A DNA stretch of 36,593 nucleotides, taken from a virus. Of the stretch, positions 22,858 through 31,777 are shown one piece after another. Made by a program: the position numbers and the translations under genes. The notes under the pieces are model-generated. The model searched no databases, was not told the origin of the DNA, and saw only the letters and a list, made by a program, of their open reading frames with translations. The DNA is taken from positions 1 through 36,593 of the IMG/VR virus record IMGVR_UViG_3300035701_000134; one strand, written 5' to 3'. How positions within the stretch are numbered: position 1 is the first letter of the stretch; the number at the start of each line of letters is the position of its first letter.

Positions 22858-23031
22858 TTGCCAGCATCCAGTGAATCTCAAAAAACCTTAGCATGTATGG
22901 CCCTGGCCTACAAGAAACACGGGGAAAGCGCCATCAAGAGCGTGAAGGACAAACAGGCCGTCATCAAGATGGCAAACTCAATGACTGAGGAAGAGCTGAA
23001 GGATTACTGCCTGCAGCCGGTGAAGGGGTGA
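22858..23031 (+). CDS. DUF3008-like small protein, 57 aa (TTG start)
   Basis: AAGGAGGT at 22845-22852 points to the TTG at 22858. The product begins PASSESQKTLACMALAYKKHG and ends in MANSMTEEELKDYC, the pattern of small phage proteins (DUF3008-like) found near head genes. Role unknown. The next gene starts four bases after its stop. Confidence 0.6.
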   Translation: MPASSESQKTLACMALAYKKHGESAIKSVKDKQAVIKMANSMTEEELKDYCLQPVKG

Positions 23032-23034
23032 GCC

Positions 23035-23610
23035 ATGGTAAAGAATATATCATCTATCCGAGCGACAGTGAGGCAATTACTCCGAGACGAGTATTTATCA
23101 GGCAGTCCATTTGAGTTTGACGATGAGGAACTTAATATTCATATCGGGGAGGTACTGATCGAGGTCTCACAACGGAGTCCTTATGAGGCCAGGGAAACAA
23201 AGGTGAGCACTGGCACAAAGGAAGTGGACATTAGCTCTATCACTGATTTATTCGAGGTAGTAGAGGTGGAATATCCCATAGGCAGCGACCCTCAAGATTT
23301 TCCAAACTTTACTATCTTTGGGAACACTTTACGTATCGAAGACACCACGCCAACTTCAGGAGCTAACATCTACCTGTATTGTAACAAGGTTCACCAATTA
23401 ACCGAATCTAGCTCCACACTGAGCCCCGACCTCGCAAAAGTCGTAGTTGAGGGGACTGTCGTTAAGGCTGCCCTGGCGTGGCTCAACAAGATGCGCGAGC
23501 AAATAGTGCCAAACTCCATCAGGCTGTACCAAACTTGGATAAACACTCAGTACATTATTTATCAAAGGAATCTCGAATACATAACCAAACCAAAGGTTTG
23601 GAAATACTAA
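23035..23610 (+). CDS. Head-tail adaptor-like protein, 191 aa
   Basis: Order and pattern suggest an adaptor that joins portal to tail. It has helical ends (ISSIRATVRQLLRDEYL; a C-terminal helix with YQTWINTQYIIYQRNLEYI) and a beta-rich middle (NFTIFGNTLRIEDTTPTSGANIYLYCNKVHQL). Proteins with this layout follow coat genes in phages with P22-type coat. The exact family was not recognised. Start is by the ATG after GGGGTGAGCC; the ribosome site is modest. Confidence 0.6.
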   Translation: MVKNISSIRATVRQLLRDEYLSGSPFEFDDEELNIHIGEVLIEVSQRSPYEARETKVSTGTKEVDISSITDLFEVVEVEYPIGSDPQDFPNFTIFGNTLRIEDTTPTSGANIYLYCNKVHQLTESSSTLSPDLAKVVVEGTVVKAALAWLNKMREQIVPNSIRLYQTWINTQYIIYQRNLEYITKPKVWKY

Positions 23611-23623
23611 AGGAGGTAAAACC

Positions 23624-24145
23624 ATGAACAAGCGATTACTCACTCTTTGGCATCTGTTGGTTATGACCCTTGTAATGCCCTTGTTTGGGGTAGTAGGTTG
23701 GACTAACAGAGGAAAATGGAAGGCACTGGATTGGCTTTTCAGGAACACCACTGAGGTAACGAACTTCTATGTGGCGCTGGTGACATCGGCAGTAGCGCCC
23801 GGGCCCACTACAAATCTAATGAGCGACCTAACGGAGATTGCTGCTGGCAACGGCTACACCAGTGGTGGGTTTTCGCTGACGCCAGGTGCTACAGACTTCG
23901 ACTACATCAATGAAGATGACACCAACCATTTGGGGAAAATCCAGATTAAGGATGTCGTCTGGAATGCTACAGGGACGCTTCCAGCATCAGGAAATGGCGC
24001 CAGGTATGCGGTATTAACCGATGACAATGCCACAGTGGCTAACCGTCTGGTTCTGGCATACTGGGATTTGGTGTCAGACAGAAGCGTGTCTTCGGGGCAA
24101 ACTCTAACTCTTCAAGATTTGGAACTGCGTTTGAGTGATGCCTAA
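23624..24145 (+). CDS. Virion/tail protein with hydrophobic N-terminus, 173 aa
   Basis: AAAGGAGGT precedes the ATG. The first 25 residues are hydrophobic (RLLTLWHLLVMTLVMPLFGVVGW), like a signal or anchor, which is odd for a virion protein. The rest is a beta-rich structural domain with TEVTNFYVALVTSAVAPGPTTNLMSDLTEIAAGNGYTSGG and a C-terminal TLQDLELRLSDA, a form common in phage tail genes. A duplicated 3' end lies just after the stop. Confidence 0.65.
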   Translation: MNKRLLTLWHLLVMTLVMPLFGVVGWTNRGKWKALDWLFRNTTEVTNFYVALVTSAVAPGPTTNLMSDLTEIAAGNGYTSGGFSLTPGATDFDYINEDDTNHLGKIQIKDVVWNATGTLPASGNGARYAVLTDDNATVANRLVLAYWDLVSDRSVSSGQTLTLQDLELRLSDA

Positions 24146-24152
24146 GGACTGC

Positions 24153-24176
24153 GAGCTGCGTTTGACAGAGTCCTAA
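24153..24176 (+). pseudogene. Duplicated 3'-end fragment of the preceding gene
   Basis: This matches 24122-24145 at 19 of 24 positions, offset by 31 bases, and would read ELRLTES-stop against ELRLSDA-stop. It is out of frame with the gene and looks like the leftover tail of a lost paralogue or a small tandem duplication. Confidence 0.5.
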
Positions 24177-24185
24177 TAGTTAAGC

Positions 24186-24213
24186 AGGGGCAGGGTAACA
24201 CCTGCCCTTGTTT
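24186..24213 (+). terminator. Intrinsic terminator-like hairpin before the LamG adhesin
   Basis: GGGCAGG (24188-24194) pairs with CCTGCCC (24101-24107 of the same block, that is 24201-24207), extended by two further pairs, followed by TTGTTTG. The T-tract is interrupted, so it is moderate. Confidence 0.55.
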
Positions 24214-24226
24214 GTAAGGAGTATTT

Positions 24227-26221
24227 ATGGCATGGCTTTCAGGTTGGACTAAACGAGTAAAATTCACAACTGACCAGACGGATATAGATGCTGATTTAAC
24301 CAATTTTCCTATTCTGGCTTATTTGAGTGCTAACTCAGCTTCAGCGAAAGGTGTGACGCTCACCCCAGAAGCAACCAATCCTGTGTTGACGGCAGTTGAG
24401 ACATGGGAAGGCACTGCTGTTATAGAGTCCAGCTTAATAATGGATGGTAGTCAATGTGATATGTGGTATCGTGGATACAATGCTGGAGTATCAAAAATAG
24501 GATACGCCTATGCCACAGACTCCAAATGTGCCGTGTGGACTAAATATCCCAGTAATCCCCTAACGGACATTCCCACAAATTATCAACTGCCTTATGTTCT
24601 GAAATCAGGCTCAACCTACTATATGTTTGTACTAAATGGTGCTGCCAATGGGGATATCTATTTATATAGCAGCACGAACAAAACAAGCTGGACAGTAATG
24701 AACAGTGGTAACCCTGTTTTTACTCATTCGGGTACTGCCACAGATTGGTATCACCTTGTCTATAACGTAGGAGTGACAATCGTTGGGAGCACTTGGCATA
24801 TGCTCATTGAGGGTCGGGCAGATAGTGGAGCATATTCTACGAAGTTTCAGATTGGTTATTCATACTCCAACTTAACTGACCTTAATTGGAACACCCATCT
24901 CTCCACACTACCTGTTATTCCTACATCTGGAAACCCTGACCTAATTTATGTGCCAGATAGGAATAGCCTTTTAAGCATACATGGCGAAGATTCTGGTACA
25001 TACTGGACGATTGTGGCCGATTATGCAAGTCTTTCAGATGACCTTACCCTTGCAGCAAGCTGGCATAGAAGTTCCAATTTTTCGATTTCCGCAACCAATA
25101 TCCATGTGTGTGACCCCCACCTTTGTGTTACGAATTTTACAAAAGACTATAACCTCGTAATATCCTATGGCTATAATCAAGTTTCTATTTACCAATGCTA
25201 TTCAAATCTTAGCTTAAATAGTTTCTTTGATAAGATTAAGGGTGGTTATGACCTGTCCTGTGTTTTTGATGAACTGGCAAGCGATGCCAACCGAAAGAAG
25301 ATTGCAGTTACGACCTCTGATGGCACGACTCAGTGCTATGTAGAGATAGAGAAGTGGGATGATGCTAACGAGCAGGCTTGGCTCTGGGTAAAAGCTCCTT
25401 CTCTGAGTGGGACAGTAGATACTGACCTTTACCTTTACTATGACTCCACTCATGCCGACAATGACACTTATGTAGGCGACCCCAATTCTACTCCTGCCGA
25501 GAATGTTTGGGATTCTAACTTCCAGTTTGTCTCGCACATGGCAGATGGAGCAAGCACAAGCGCAATCTATGATAGTACCTCTAACAATAACGATGGCACA
25601 AAGAAGGGTGCTGCTGAACCAGCGGTAACAACGAGTGGGAAAGTGGCTGATGCACAGGACTTTGATGGAAGTAATGACTATGTGTTGATGTCAAACAACG
25701 TTGCCCTCACTTCGGGGGCAACACTAGAACTGTTGGTTAATTATGCTACCTATACAAAGGCTTGCTTTATTTCAAAGAGAGATGGGGTTAGTAAAAGCGA
25801 TTGGCAACTATATATTACGAGTGACACTAATTATCTATCAGTTATCTTCTGGGGATTAACAACTATCATACTACAAATATCCGCAGCTACAGCAGGAATT
25901 TCCGCAGGGAACTGGTATCATATCGCTGCAAGGTATGATGGTTCTACAATTAAACTCTTTGTAAATGGTGTACAGAAAGGCACAGTCAATACTTCAGGGA
26001 CTATTACTAATGACGATATAGATACCCGATTAGGGCATGACTGGTATAGTATATTTTTTGATGGTATTGAGGATGAAGTTCGTATCTCCAATACAGGACG
26101 TGCTGTAGCTTGGCTTAAAGCCACCTATGAAACCGAAAGAGACCATCTGCTGGATTGGGGAAGCGAGGAGTACGTGGTTCCCCCGTTTAGAAATTATTAT
26201 CCACACATTTTAGCTCACTAA
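24227..26221 (+). CDS. Tail adhesin: DUF2341 split by a beta-propeller, plus LamG, 664 aa
   Basis: Residues 1-40 match the start of a DUF2341 domain (WTKRVKFTTDQTDIDADLTNFPILAYLS). Residues about 50-330 have repeated beta-sheet blades with W/Y-rich motifs (MWYRGYNAGVSKIGYAYATDS, GSTYYMFVLNGAANGDIYLYSS), like a GH43/GH32-type five-bladed propeller. From about 340 the DUF2341 text resumes (DLSCVFDELASDANRKK, WVKAPSLSGTVDTDLYLYYD). Residues about 470-620 are a LamG/concanavalin lectin (AQDFDGSNDYV, GNWYHIAARYDGSTIKLFVNG). It probably binds host surface glycans. Whether the propeller is catalytic is unclear. Confidence 0.8.
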   Translation: MAWLSGWTKRVKFTTDQTDIDADLTNFPILAYLSANSASAKGVTLTPEATNPVLTAVETWEGTAVIESSLIMDGSQCDMWYRGYNAGVSKIGYAYATDSKCAVWTKYPSNPLTDIPTNYQLPYVLKSGSTYYMFVLNGAANGDIYLYSSTNKTSWTVMNSGNPVFTHSGTATDWYHLVYNVGVTIVGSTWHMLIEGRADSGAYSTKFQIGYSYSNLTDLNWNTHLSTLPVIPTSGNPDLIYVPDRNSLLSIHGEDSGTYWTIVADYASLSDDLTLAASWHRSSNFSISATNIHVCDPHLCVTNFTKDYNLVISYGYNQVSIYQCYSNLSLNSFFDKIKGGYDLSCVFDELASDANRKKIAVTTSDGTTQCYVEIEKWDDANEQAWLWVKAPSLSGTVDTDLYLYYDSTHADNDTYVGDPNSTPAENVWDSNFQFVSHMADGASTSAIYDSTSNNNDGTKKGAAEPAVTTSGKVADAQDFDGSNDYVLMSNNVALTSGATLELLVNYATYTKACFISKRDGVSKSDWQLYITSDTNYLSVIFWGLTTIILQISAATAGISAGNWYHIAARYDGSTIKLFVNGVQKGTVNTSGTITNDDIDTRLGHDWYSIFFDGIEDEVRISNTGRAVAWLKATYETERDHLLDWGSEEYVVPPFRNYYPHILAH

Positions 26222-26233
26222 AGGAGGTGAACT

Positions 26234-26734
26234 ATGGGAAGAATTTATAATATCGTGTCGAGCAACGCAACATTGGTAACAGCAGTCAATGTCCTGGTCG
26301 GTATTTACCCAGTTGCCACACCGCCTGCTGCTGGCTCTGTGCTTGCAATTAGAAGGGTAGAGATTACTCAAAACGCTAATGCCACGTCCGCACAGGTGCG
26401 GGCTGCCTTATCACTTAGAACTGGGGGCAACCTGACTGTTGCTACTGTCACCCCAGTACCGAGAAAGTATGGGGGGGCTGCCTCTGCTATTGCTGGAATA
26501 GCGGGAACATTAGCTGCTGGCAAGTGTGGAATTACAGGCTCGGCTGATGCTACCCCGACTTATGTTGATTATGCGTCGGCTGCCTTTAACGCACTTAACG
26601 GCTGGTTGTGGATTCCAGTACCCGAAGAAATCCCGTATGTTACGGGTGCAGTAGCATTTATAGTGAGGTTCTTAGCTGACCCTGGCACTCCAACAGGTTG
26701 GAATTGCACAGTAACCTTTGAAGAAATCTACTAG
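26234..26734 (+). CDS. Virion structural protein, 166 aa
   Basis: AAAGGAGGTG precedes the ATG. The protein is beta-rich and Gly/Ala-rich, with a block ALSLRTGGNLTVATVTPVPR and an end WIPVPEEIPYVTGAVAFIVRFLADPGTPTGWNCTVTFEEIY. Domains of that type are common in phage tail and baseplate genes, so a structural role is likely. Precise function unknown. Confidence 0.65.
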   Translation: MGRIYNIVSSNATLVTAVNVLVGIYPVATPPAAGSVLAIRRVEITQNANATSAQVRAALSLRTGGNLTVATVTPVPRKYGGAASAIAGIAGTLAAGKCGITGSADATPTYVDYASAAFNALNGWLWIPVPEEIPYVTGAVAFIVRFLADPGTPTGWNCTVTFEEIY

Positions 26735-26744
26735 GAGGTTATAG

Positions 26745-27851
26745 ATGCCTATCTGGAGACAACCGCCTCAGCCACAGCAGTCTAGGTCGCGGGTAATTGA
26801 AGAGGTATTAGGCTCGGTTTCCATCACGCCCTCACCAGGTCAAGCCATAGCGTCGGTGGTTGCCCCAGTAGCCTTAGTAGAAGGTTCAGTCAGCATTACG
26901 CCCTCACCTGCTCAGGCCATAGCTTCAGTTGTCGCACCGACGGCCATTACTGAAAGAGCTATCACAACATCAGCGCTTTATGGGGTGGCTACATACGGGA
27001 ACGCAGTGTATGGAGTTGTGGAAGAAGAAGGGCTGGCTGTCACTCCTATACACATTCAGGCAAAGGCTTCTGTTGTAGCGCCCACAGTCATAAAGGGCTC
27101 GGTTAGTATCACCCCGGCATACGCTCAGGCCAAAGCCCAAGTGGTTCAACCTACAGTTAAGCTAGGAAACATAACTTACGCTCCGACCTTTATTCGTGCC
27201 ATAGCAAAGGCTCTTGACCCGACTGTAGCTCTTGGGGCGGTGAAGCCTGGTCCTGCTAGTGCCAAAGCTGCCGGCGCAAACCCTGTAATTGTTCTAAGCT
27301 CAATATCAATAACGCCCACAGCTATTCACGCCATAGCACAGGTCGTCCCGCCGATCGTAGGGGTTGAAACTCCAGTATATGTTACTCCTGACCCCGCAAG
27401 CTCACTAGCCGGTGTCGTGGCGCCTACGGTAGTCTGTGGAGCTATTGTTATAATTCCTAGCCCTCTTTCAGCTATTGTGTCAGTGATAGCGCCAACTGTC
27501 AGGCAAGGTAACATCTATCTCACTCCTCAGTATGCCAAAGCCTTAGCGAAAATCACTGCACCGACAGTGATTCAGGCATCGCTTACCATAGCCCCGGAGT
27601 CCGTAAAAGCCATCAGTCGCGGGCAGAATCCTAGCGTTATTCTGGCATCAATGACCATAAGCCCTGCATTTGTGAGGGCACTTGCCGGGGTGATCAACCC
27701 TACGGTGTTTCAAGCCTGGATAGGCAAGAAGCTGCAGGTCACAGTAATCACTACCACAGCCCGCCAGGTAGATATTCTGACTACTCAGAAGCGCCGGGGA
27801 GATGTGGTTACAACGCAGAAACGAAATGTCACAGTCGTAACAGGAGAGTAA
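26745..27851 (+). CDS. Repeat-built virion protein (about twelve 23-residue units), 368 aa
   Basis: About twelve units of about 23 residues follow the pattern G-x-[VI]-x-[IV]-[TA]-P-x-x-x-x-A-x-A-x-x-x-x-P-T-V, for example GSVSITPSPAQAIASVVAPT and GNIYLTPQYAKALAKITAPT. One insertion between units 2 and 3 carries LYGVATYGNAVYGV. The C-terminus has three shorter repeats ending in TTxKR-like strings. The regular beta/helix alternation suggests an elongated fibrous or sheath-like structure on the tail. I do not recognise the repeat as a named family. It lies among tail genes with a good ribosome site (AGGAGG). Confidence 0.7.
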   Translation: MPIWRQPPQPQQSRSRVIEEVLGSVSITPSPGQAIASVVAPVALVEGSVSITPSPAQAIASVVAPTAITERAITTSALYGVATYGNAVYGVVEEEGLAVTPIHIQAKASVVAPTVIKGSVSITPAYAQAKAQVVQPTVKLGNITYAPTFIRAIAKALDPTVALGAVKPGPASAKAAGANPVIVLSSISITPTAIHAIAQVVPPIVGVETPVYVTPDPASSLAGVVAPTVVCGAIVIIPSPLSAIVSVIAPTVRQGNIYLTPQYAKALAKITAPTVIQASLTIAPESVKAISRGQNPSVILASMTISPAFVRALAGVINPTVFQAWIGKKLQVTVITTTARQVDILTTQKRRGDVVTTQKRNVTVVTGE

Positions 27852-27852
27852 T

Positions 27853-28569
27853 ATGCTGAAAGTGAAGAACTTTGCAATATCCGAGTTAGCGTCCGGGGTT
27901 GATGCTGTAGTTACTACATGGGTGCTGAAGACAGGTGACGGAGCTAAGTTTCCGACCTCTGGCGACTTCCATGTGGCTTGCGAAACAGAGGTAGCTCTCT
28001 GCACCGCCCGGAGTGGAGACTCGCTGACAGTTACTAGATGGCAAGACAATACAACTGCTGCTGCTCATAGCGCAGGTAGGTTGGTGGGCTTGGTATTATC
28101 GGCGGGGACAGTAGAGGAGGTTCAGGCTCATCTTCCCCTGACTGCAGCTCACGGAGCAACCGGGGCGGTAGTCGGAACAACCAACGCTCAAACCATCACT
28201 AATAAAAGGATACAGCCAAGAGTTGACCCTGCCACTAGCGGGAATCTTACGCCTGATGTTTCTCAATATGATTTCTATACAAGAACACAGGCCGCCGGGT
28301 CTATAACTTTTGGTGTCCCTACTGGAACGCCGGTTAATGGGGAAGTCATAACATTCAGAATCAAGAACACTAGTAACTCAGCCGTTATATCGTTTACCTG
28401 GAATAGTATCTATAGACCCATAGTGGCGACAGCGCTGCCTCCTAGCCTGGGCTACAGTGTCACTGCTGGCTATATTAGTGTTGCCCACTATGGATTCAAG
28501 TATAACGCTGCTGATACTAAGTGGGAGTATATCGCTGTAGCTTCCAGGGTTGGGTTTAGTCCAGCTTAA
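27853..28569 (+). CDS. Tail fibre/baseplate-type protein, 238 aa
   Basis: The ATG is one base after the previous stop and has AGGAG upstream. The protein begins with a block frequent in phage tail genes (ISELASGVDAVVTTWVLKTGDGAKFPTSGDFHVA and SGDSLTVTRWQDNTTAAAHSAG), then a spacer with VVGTTNAQTITNKRI, typical before fibre domains. The C-terminal domain is beta-rich (SITFGVPTGTPVNGEVITFRIKNTSNSAVISFTW). A receptor-binding or fibre role is likely. Confidence 0.7.
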   Translation: MLKVKNFAISELASGVDAVVTTWVLKTGDGAKFPTSGDFHVACETEVALCTARSGDSLTVTRWQDNTTAAAHSAGRLVGLVLSAGTVEEVQAHLPLTAAHGATGAVVGTTNAQTITNKRIQPRVDPATSGNLTPDVSQYDFYTRTQAAGSITFGVPTGTPVNGEVITFRIKNTSNSAVISFTWNSIYRPIVATALPPSLGYSVTAGYISVAHYGFKYNAADTKWEYIAVASRVGFSPA

Positions 28570-28576
28570 GGAGAAT

Positions 28577-29125
28577 ATGCCTGAAGTTATTTTTGAGCCG
28601 AACAGCGACATCTATACAGTGGACTGGGGCAAAACTGGTGGCAGTCTTTATTATGCCCATCTTAATTATGATGGAGACGAGAAGTTTATCTATACTACAC
28701 ACCAGTCGGCACAGTGGCGTGATATTCGCTTCGGTATAGATATGGCTGGCTTTGATGGCACAGATAAGAGCATCAACTTTGTTCAAGTGCAGTTCAGATG
28801 CTTTGGATCGCCAGGGGCTTATGTAAAAGCGATTGTGCGAACTGGGCTTTTCGGGCACGCCCCCTGGTTCACTGCCTACCGCTCTAGCCGCGACCTGACT
28901 TTAGATTGGGTTGCCTACAATGAGATATGGATTCCGAATCCTGCTTCTAGTGAAGACTGGCAGTGGATAGACATAGCTCAGGTGCAAATAGGAATATCAG
29001 GCTATCCATACTACGACGCCCAAATGGGTGACTGGATGTCACCATGCTGCAGCAGAATGAAACTGCTAGTCAACTACAATGATTGGCTAACTCCTCCACC
29101 AGAACTTAGTGGGTTTCTCTTTTAA
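28577..29125 (+). CDS. Virion structural protein, jelly-roll-like, 182 aa
   Basis: AAGGAG precedes the ATG; the frame is open slightly upstream without a ribosome site. The sequence is beta-rich and aromatic (YAHLNYDGDEKFIYTTHQSAQWRDIRFGIDM and FVQVQFRCFGSPGAYVKAIVRTG), suggestive of a jelly-roll carbohydrate-binding module, with WIPNPASSEDWQWIDIAQVQIGI. The family is not named with confidence. It lies within the tail gene cluster. Confidence 0.6.
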   Translation: MPEVIFEPNSDIYTVDWGKTGGSLYYAHLNYDGDEKFIYTTHQSAQWRDIRFGIDMAGFDGTDKSINFVQVQFRCFGSPGAYVKAIVRTGLFGHAPWFTAYRSSRDLTLDWVAYNEIWIPNPASSEDWQWIDIAQVQIGISGYPYYDAQMGDWMSPCCSRMKLLVNYNDWLTPPPELSGFLF

Positions 29126-29134
29126 GGAGGCTAA

Positions 29135-29449
29135 ATGGACATAGAAACTATTACTAGGTACATTGCAAGGGCAACTGTAAGGACTGTAGTATTTGTCCGT
29201 GACGATGATAGGGCATTGGTTGACCCGACCTCAATCTTCATTACATGGACAGACCCGAATGATTTGAAAGTGGTTGACCAGGAGAATATCATTTCAAGTG
29301 GTCGTCTATCACAGGGCATCTATGAGCACTACTATAGAACTACAATTAACTCACCGAAGGGGTATTGGCGAGGCTTAGCGGAAATCATTGATGGGTCTGG
29401 CCCTACAGCGGTAAACACCCCTATGAGTTTTAGCGTTGAAGTGGCATGA
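29135..29449 (+). CDS. Ig-like beta-sandwich tail protein, 104 aa
   Basis: AAGGAGG lies eight bases before the ATG. The text follows a common phage pattern: VVFVRDDDRALVDPTSIFITWTDPNDLKVVD, then GIYEHYYRTTINSPKGYWRGLAEIIDG and a final MSFSVEV. Single beta-sandwich domains like this decorate tail tips or fibres. Role inferred. Confidence 0.65.
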   Translation: MDIETITRYIARATVRTVVFVRDDDRALVDPTSIFITWTDPNDLKVVDQENIISSGRLSQGIYEHYYRTTINSPKGYWRGLAEIIDGSGPTAVNTPMSFSVEVA

Positions 29450-29537
29450 CGGTATTGAGTTTATTTAACGCGGAATTCCCTCTGGCAATAAGGGCATATT
29501 ATTTTTATAGAACGGCAAAATATCCAAGGGGGAAACT

Positions 29538-31769
29538 ATGAGAACACTGACAAGCACTCTACTTGCAGCCCAACAAGCGGTTACTAAAAACCCTCTCTAT
29601 CGCATCGTCTTAACAAAGGGGGCGACGACCTACACCTACGAAAAGGACAGGATTTTACCCTCAAAGCATGACGAAGAGATGTATTCTCAGAAGGGTGAGG
29701 TCGTCCTTGACAACGCCGATGGTGAGCTCAATGACCTGGACTTGAAAGGGTATGACGCGGTTATCTCCTACGGGTTCGGAAGTGAGTATTCGGCGGCGGC
29801 GGCTCTTTCCGCCATAGACCAGCAGTTTGACTCTACCCCAGATAAATTAAACTGCACCCTTTTCCTGGAGGGGATTCCTAACTTAATGGCGCAAGACGAG
29901 GCATCTGAGAACTATATCCCTGACGATGAGGATACCAAGACAGTTAAAGACCTTGTGAACGCTATTGCTGGGGCGACTTTAGACTGTTTCGACCACTGTA
30001 AGGCTTATCAGGTAGTCTGGGATGTCGGCTATGACACGCTGGCAGATACCTACAAGTCAAAGGATGGATTCAGGGTTTATACTGGGGGCTCAAGGCTGGC
30101 TGCATTAAGACGGGTGCTCGACTTCACGGCAAATGTTCCGAGATTTCGGGCTGATGGGAAGATTCACATTCTGAAACCTGTGACCACCGGCACGGCCTAC
30201 GACTCTGAATATAGTCTTGCCAAAGGTTCTCATACCTTTTTCCATAAGGCCTATAAAAACAGCCTCGTGTTCCCGAATAGGATAGTCATTACAAGCCGCC
30301 CAGATGATGACCCTCAGTATTCGGGTTCGGCCCAAATTGACGGCTATAGTTCTCTACCAGACAGTGTAAAGAAAACCAAATATATTCAAGCTAGATTAGA
30401 AAGCAACGCCCAGGCTGAGGATATAGCTGAGGCGTTGATTGCAAAAGCCGAGATGGGATGCTCCCGGGGACACGCGGAAGTCCCGTTGAATTGCGGTGCG
30501 GAAGTCTTTGACTATGTGAAAGTCACCGATTCCAGGCAGGGAGATACACGAACAGGGAATTTAGGTTACGTTCACCGAAGGTTCGGGCAAGACAAGTGGA
30601 CAATGACCTTCGGGTTTGGAAACTGGTTTGAGTGGCTCAAGTATCAGAAGATGCTCAAGGAGCTGGAGACTTACACCGGGCAATACTTCGAGCGTTTGAG
30701 CGTTGACAACCTTTACGCAAAGCACATCTACGCCGACAGTTTAGACATGGTGTGGATAGACCCTGAAGGGAACATTGATTTAGATAAAATCGGGGATACC
30801 CTCGACCACTTACCAGACGGTGAAATCTATGCCAGAGTTAAGTCTCTACATCTGGACGCCGGGCAAATCAAGTTAGACGAACATGTCTGGTACAAGGCTG
30901 GCTATGACCCTTCAACCAAGTGGACTGGTAGCGACTTGGACGATTTGCCAGACGGTGTAGTCTACCAAAGAGTTAAGAGCGCAGCTCTAACGGCTGATGG
31001 GTTAGTCATTCTTGACCAGGTAGTAGCCGGCACTTACGGACTCGTTATGGCAACCGATATTTCCGCAGGGCATATCCTACTTTCGACTGTGGTTCAATCA
31101 TCTAGCTACCAAACCGCCACAAGCGCACAGAAAACCGCCTGGACTGCCAAACCTAACACGATGGATCAGGTCGGCGAGGGGACAGCATACCAGCGAGTCA
31201 AAACCACTGAGATAGATTCCGGCAGAATCAAGTTGACGGCTGCGAATTACTACTCTACAAAATACAGTGGCAAATGGTATTACGAGGGCAGTTCCTCTGC
31301 AGGTGTGTCCCTTGAAGCTGGAGTGGGAATCAACATTTGGGGCCGGAATAATGCCTTGACTACGAGGGCAACTGAGACAGACACAATTCAGTGCTATGTC
31401 GGCTCGGACGGTGCGATTTATGCGGGGGCGGGAGCTGTCAAGCTCAACAGTACCGGGGTCACAATCACTGGGGAATATCTAAAATTTGATTTGGCTGGTA
31501 CAACGAGAGGGAAGATATATGTCAATGCCTCGCATTTGGTGCTTGCGCCTACAACAGGGTGGGGGATTTCCTTGGTGACAGACTACAACATAATGATGAC
31601 GGCCCCTGGGGTTAGTCTGGCAGCCTGCAACTCTATGATTCTACCACAACGAAGTACTGCCCCAACCTCTCCTGCAGAAGGGACGGTGTATTACAATACT
31701 ACTAACGGGTTGGTCTATCTCTACACTACATGGAATGGGCCTGCTTGGAAGATTGTTAGCTTATCATAA
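29538..31769 (+). CDS. Large tail/baseplate hub-fibre protein, 743 aa
   Basis: Residues 1-390 form a hub-like region seen in other phage tail proteins: NPLYRIVLTKGATTYTYEKDRIL, YSQKGEVVLDNADGELNDLDLKGYDAVISYGF, then WTMTFGFGNWFEWLK. Residues about 400-560 contain repeats around DGEIYARVKSLHLDAGQIKLDE, DGVVYQRVKSAALTADG and GTAYQRVKTTEIDSGRIKL. The C-terminus is a trimeric-fibre-like tail (LNSTGVTITGEYLKF and APTSPAEGTVYYNTTNGLVYLYT). It likely joins tail tip and fibre. AAGGGGGAAA is a fair ribosome site; 88 noncoding bases precede it without a clear terminator. Confidence 0.75.
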   Translation: MRTLTSTLLAAQQAVTKNPLYRIVLTKGATTYTYEKDRILPSKHDEEMYSQKGEVVLDNADGELNDLDLKGYDAVISYGFGSEYSAAAALSAIDQQFDSTPDKLNCTLFLEGIPNLMAQDEASENYIPDDEDTKTVKDLVNAIAGATLDCFDHCKAYQVVWDVGYDTLADTYKSKDGFRVYTGGSRLAALRRVLDFTANVPRFRADGKIHILKPVTTGTAYDSEYSLAKGSHTFFHKAYKNSLVFPNRIVITSRPDDDPQYSGSAQIDGYSSLPDSVKKTKYIQARLESNAQAEDIAEALIAKAEMGCSRGHAEVPLNCGAEVFDYVKVTDSRQGDTRTGNLGYVHRRFGQDKWTMTFGFGNWFEWLKYQKMLKELETYTGQYFERLSVDNLYAKHIYADSLDMVWIDPEGNIDLDKIGDTLDHLPDGEIYARVKSLHLDAGQIKLDEHVWYKAGYDPSTKWTGSDLDDLPDGVVYQRVKSAALTADGLVILDQVVAGTYGLVMATDISAGHILLSTVVQSSSYQTATSAQKTAWTAKPNTMDQVGEGTAYQRVKTTEIDSGRIKLTAANYYSTKYSGKWYYEGSSSAGVSLEAGVGINIWGRNNALTTRATETDTIQCYVGSDGAIYAGAGAVKLNSTGVTITGEYLKFDLAGTTRGKIYVNASHLVLAPTTGWGISLVTDYNIMMTAPGVSLAACNSMILPQRSTAPTSPAEGTVYYNTTNGLVYLYTTWNGPAWKIVSLS

Positions 31770-31777
31770 GGAGGCAC

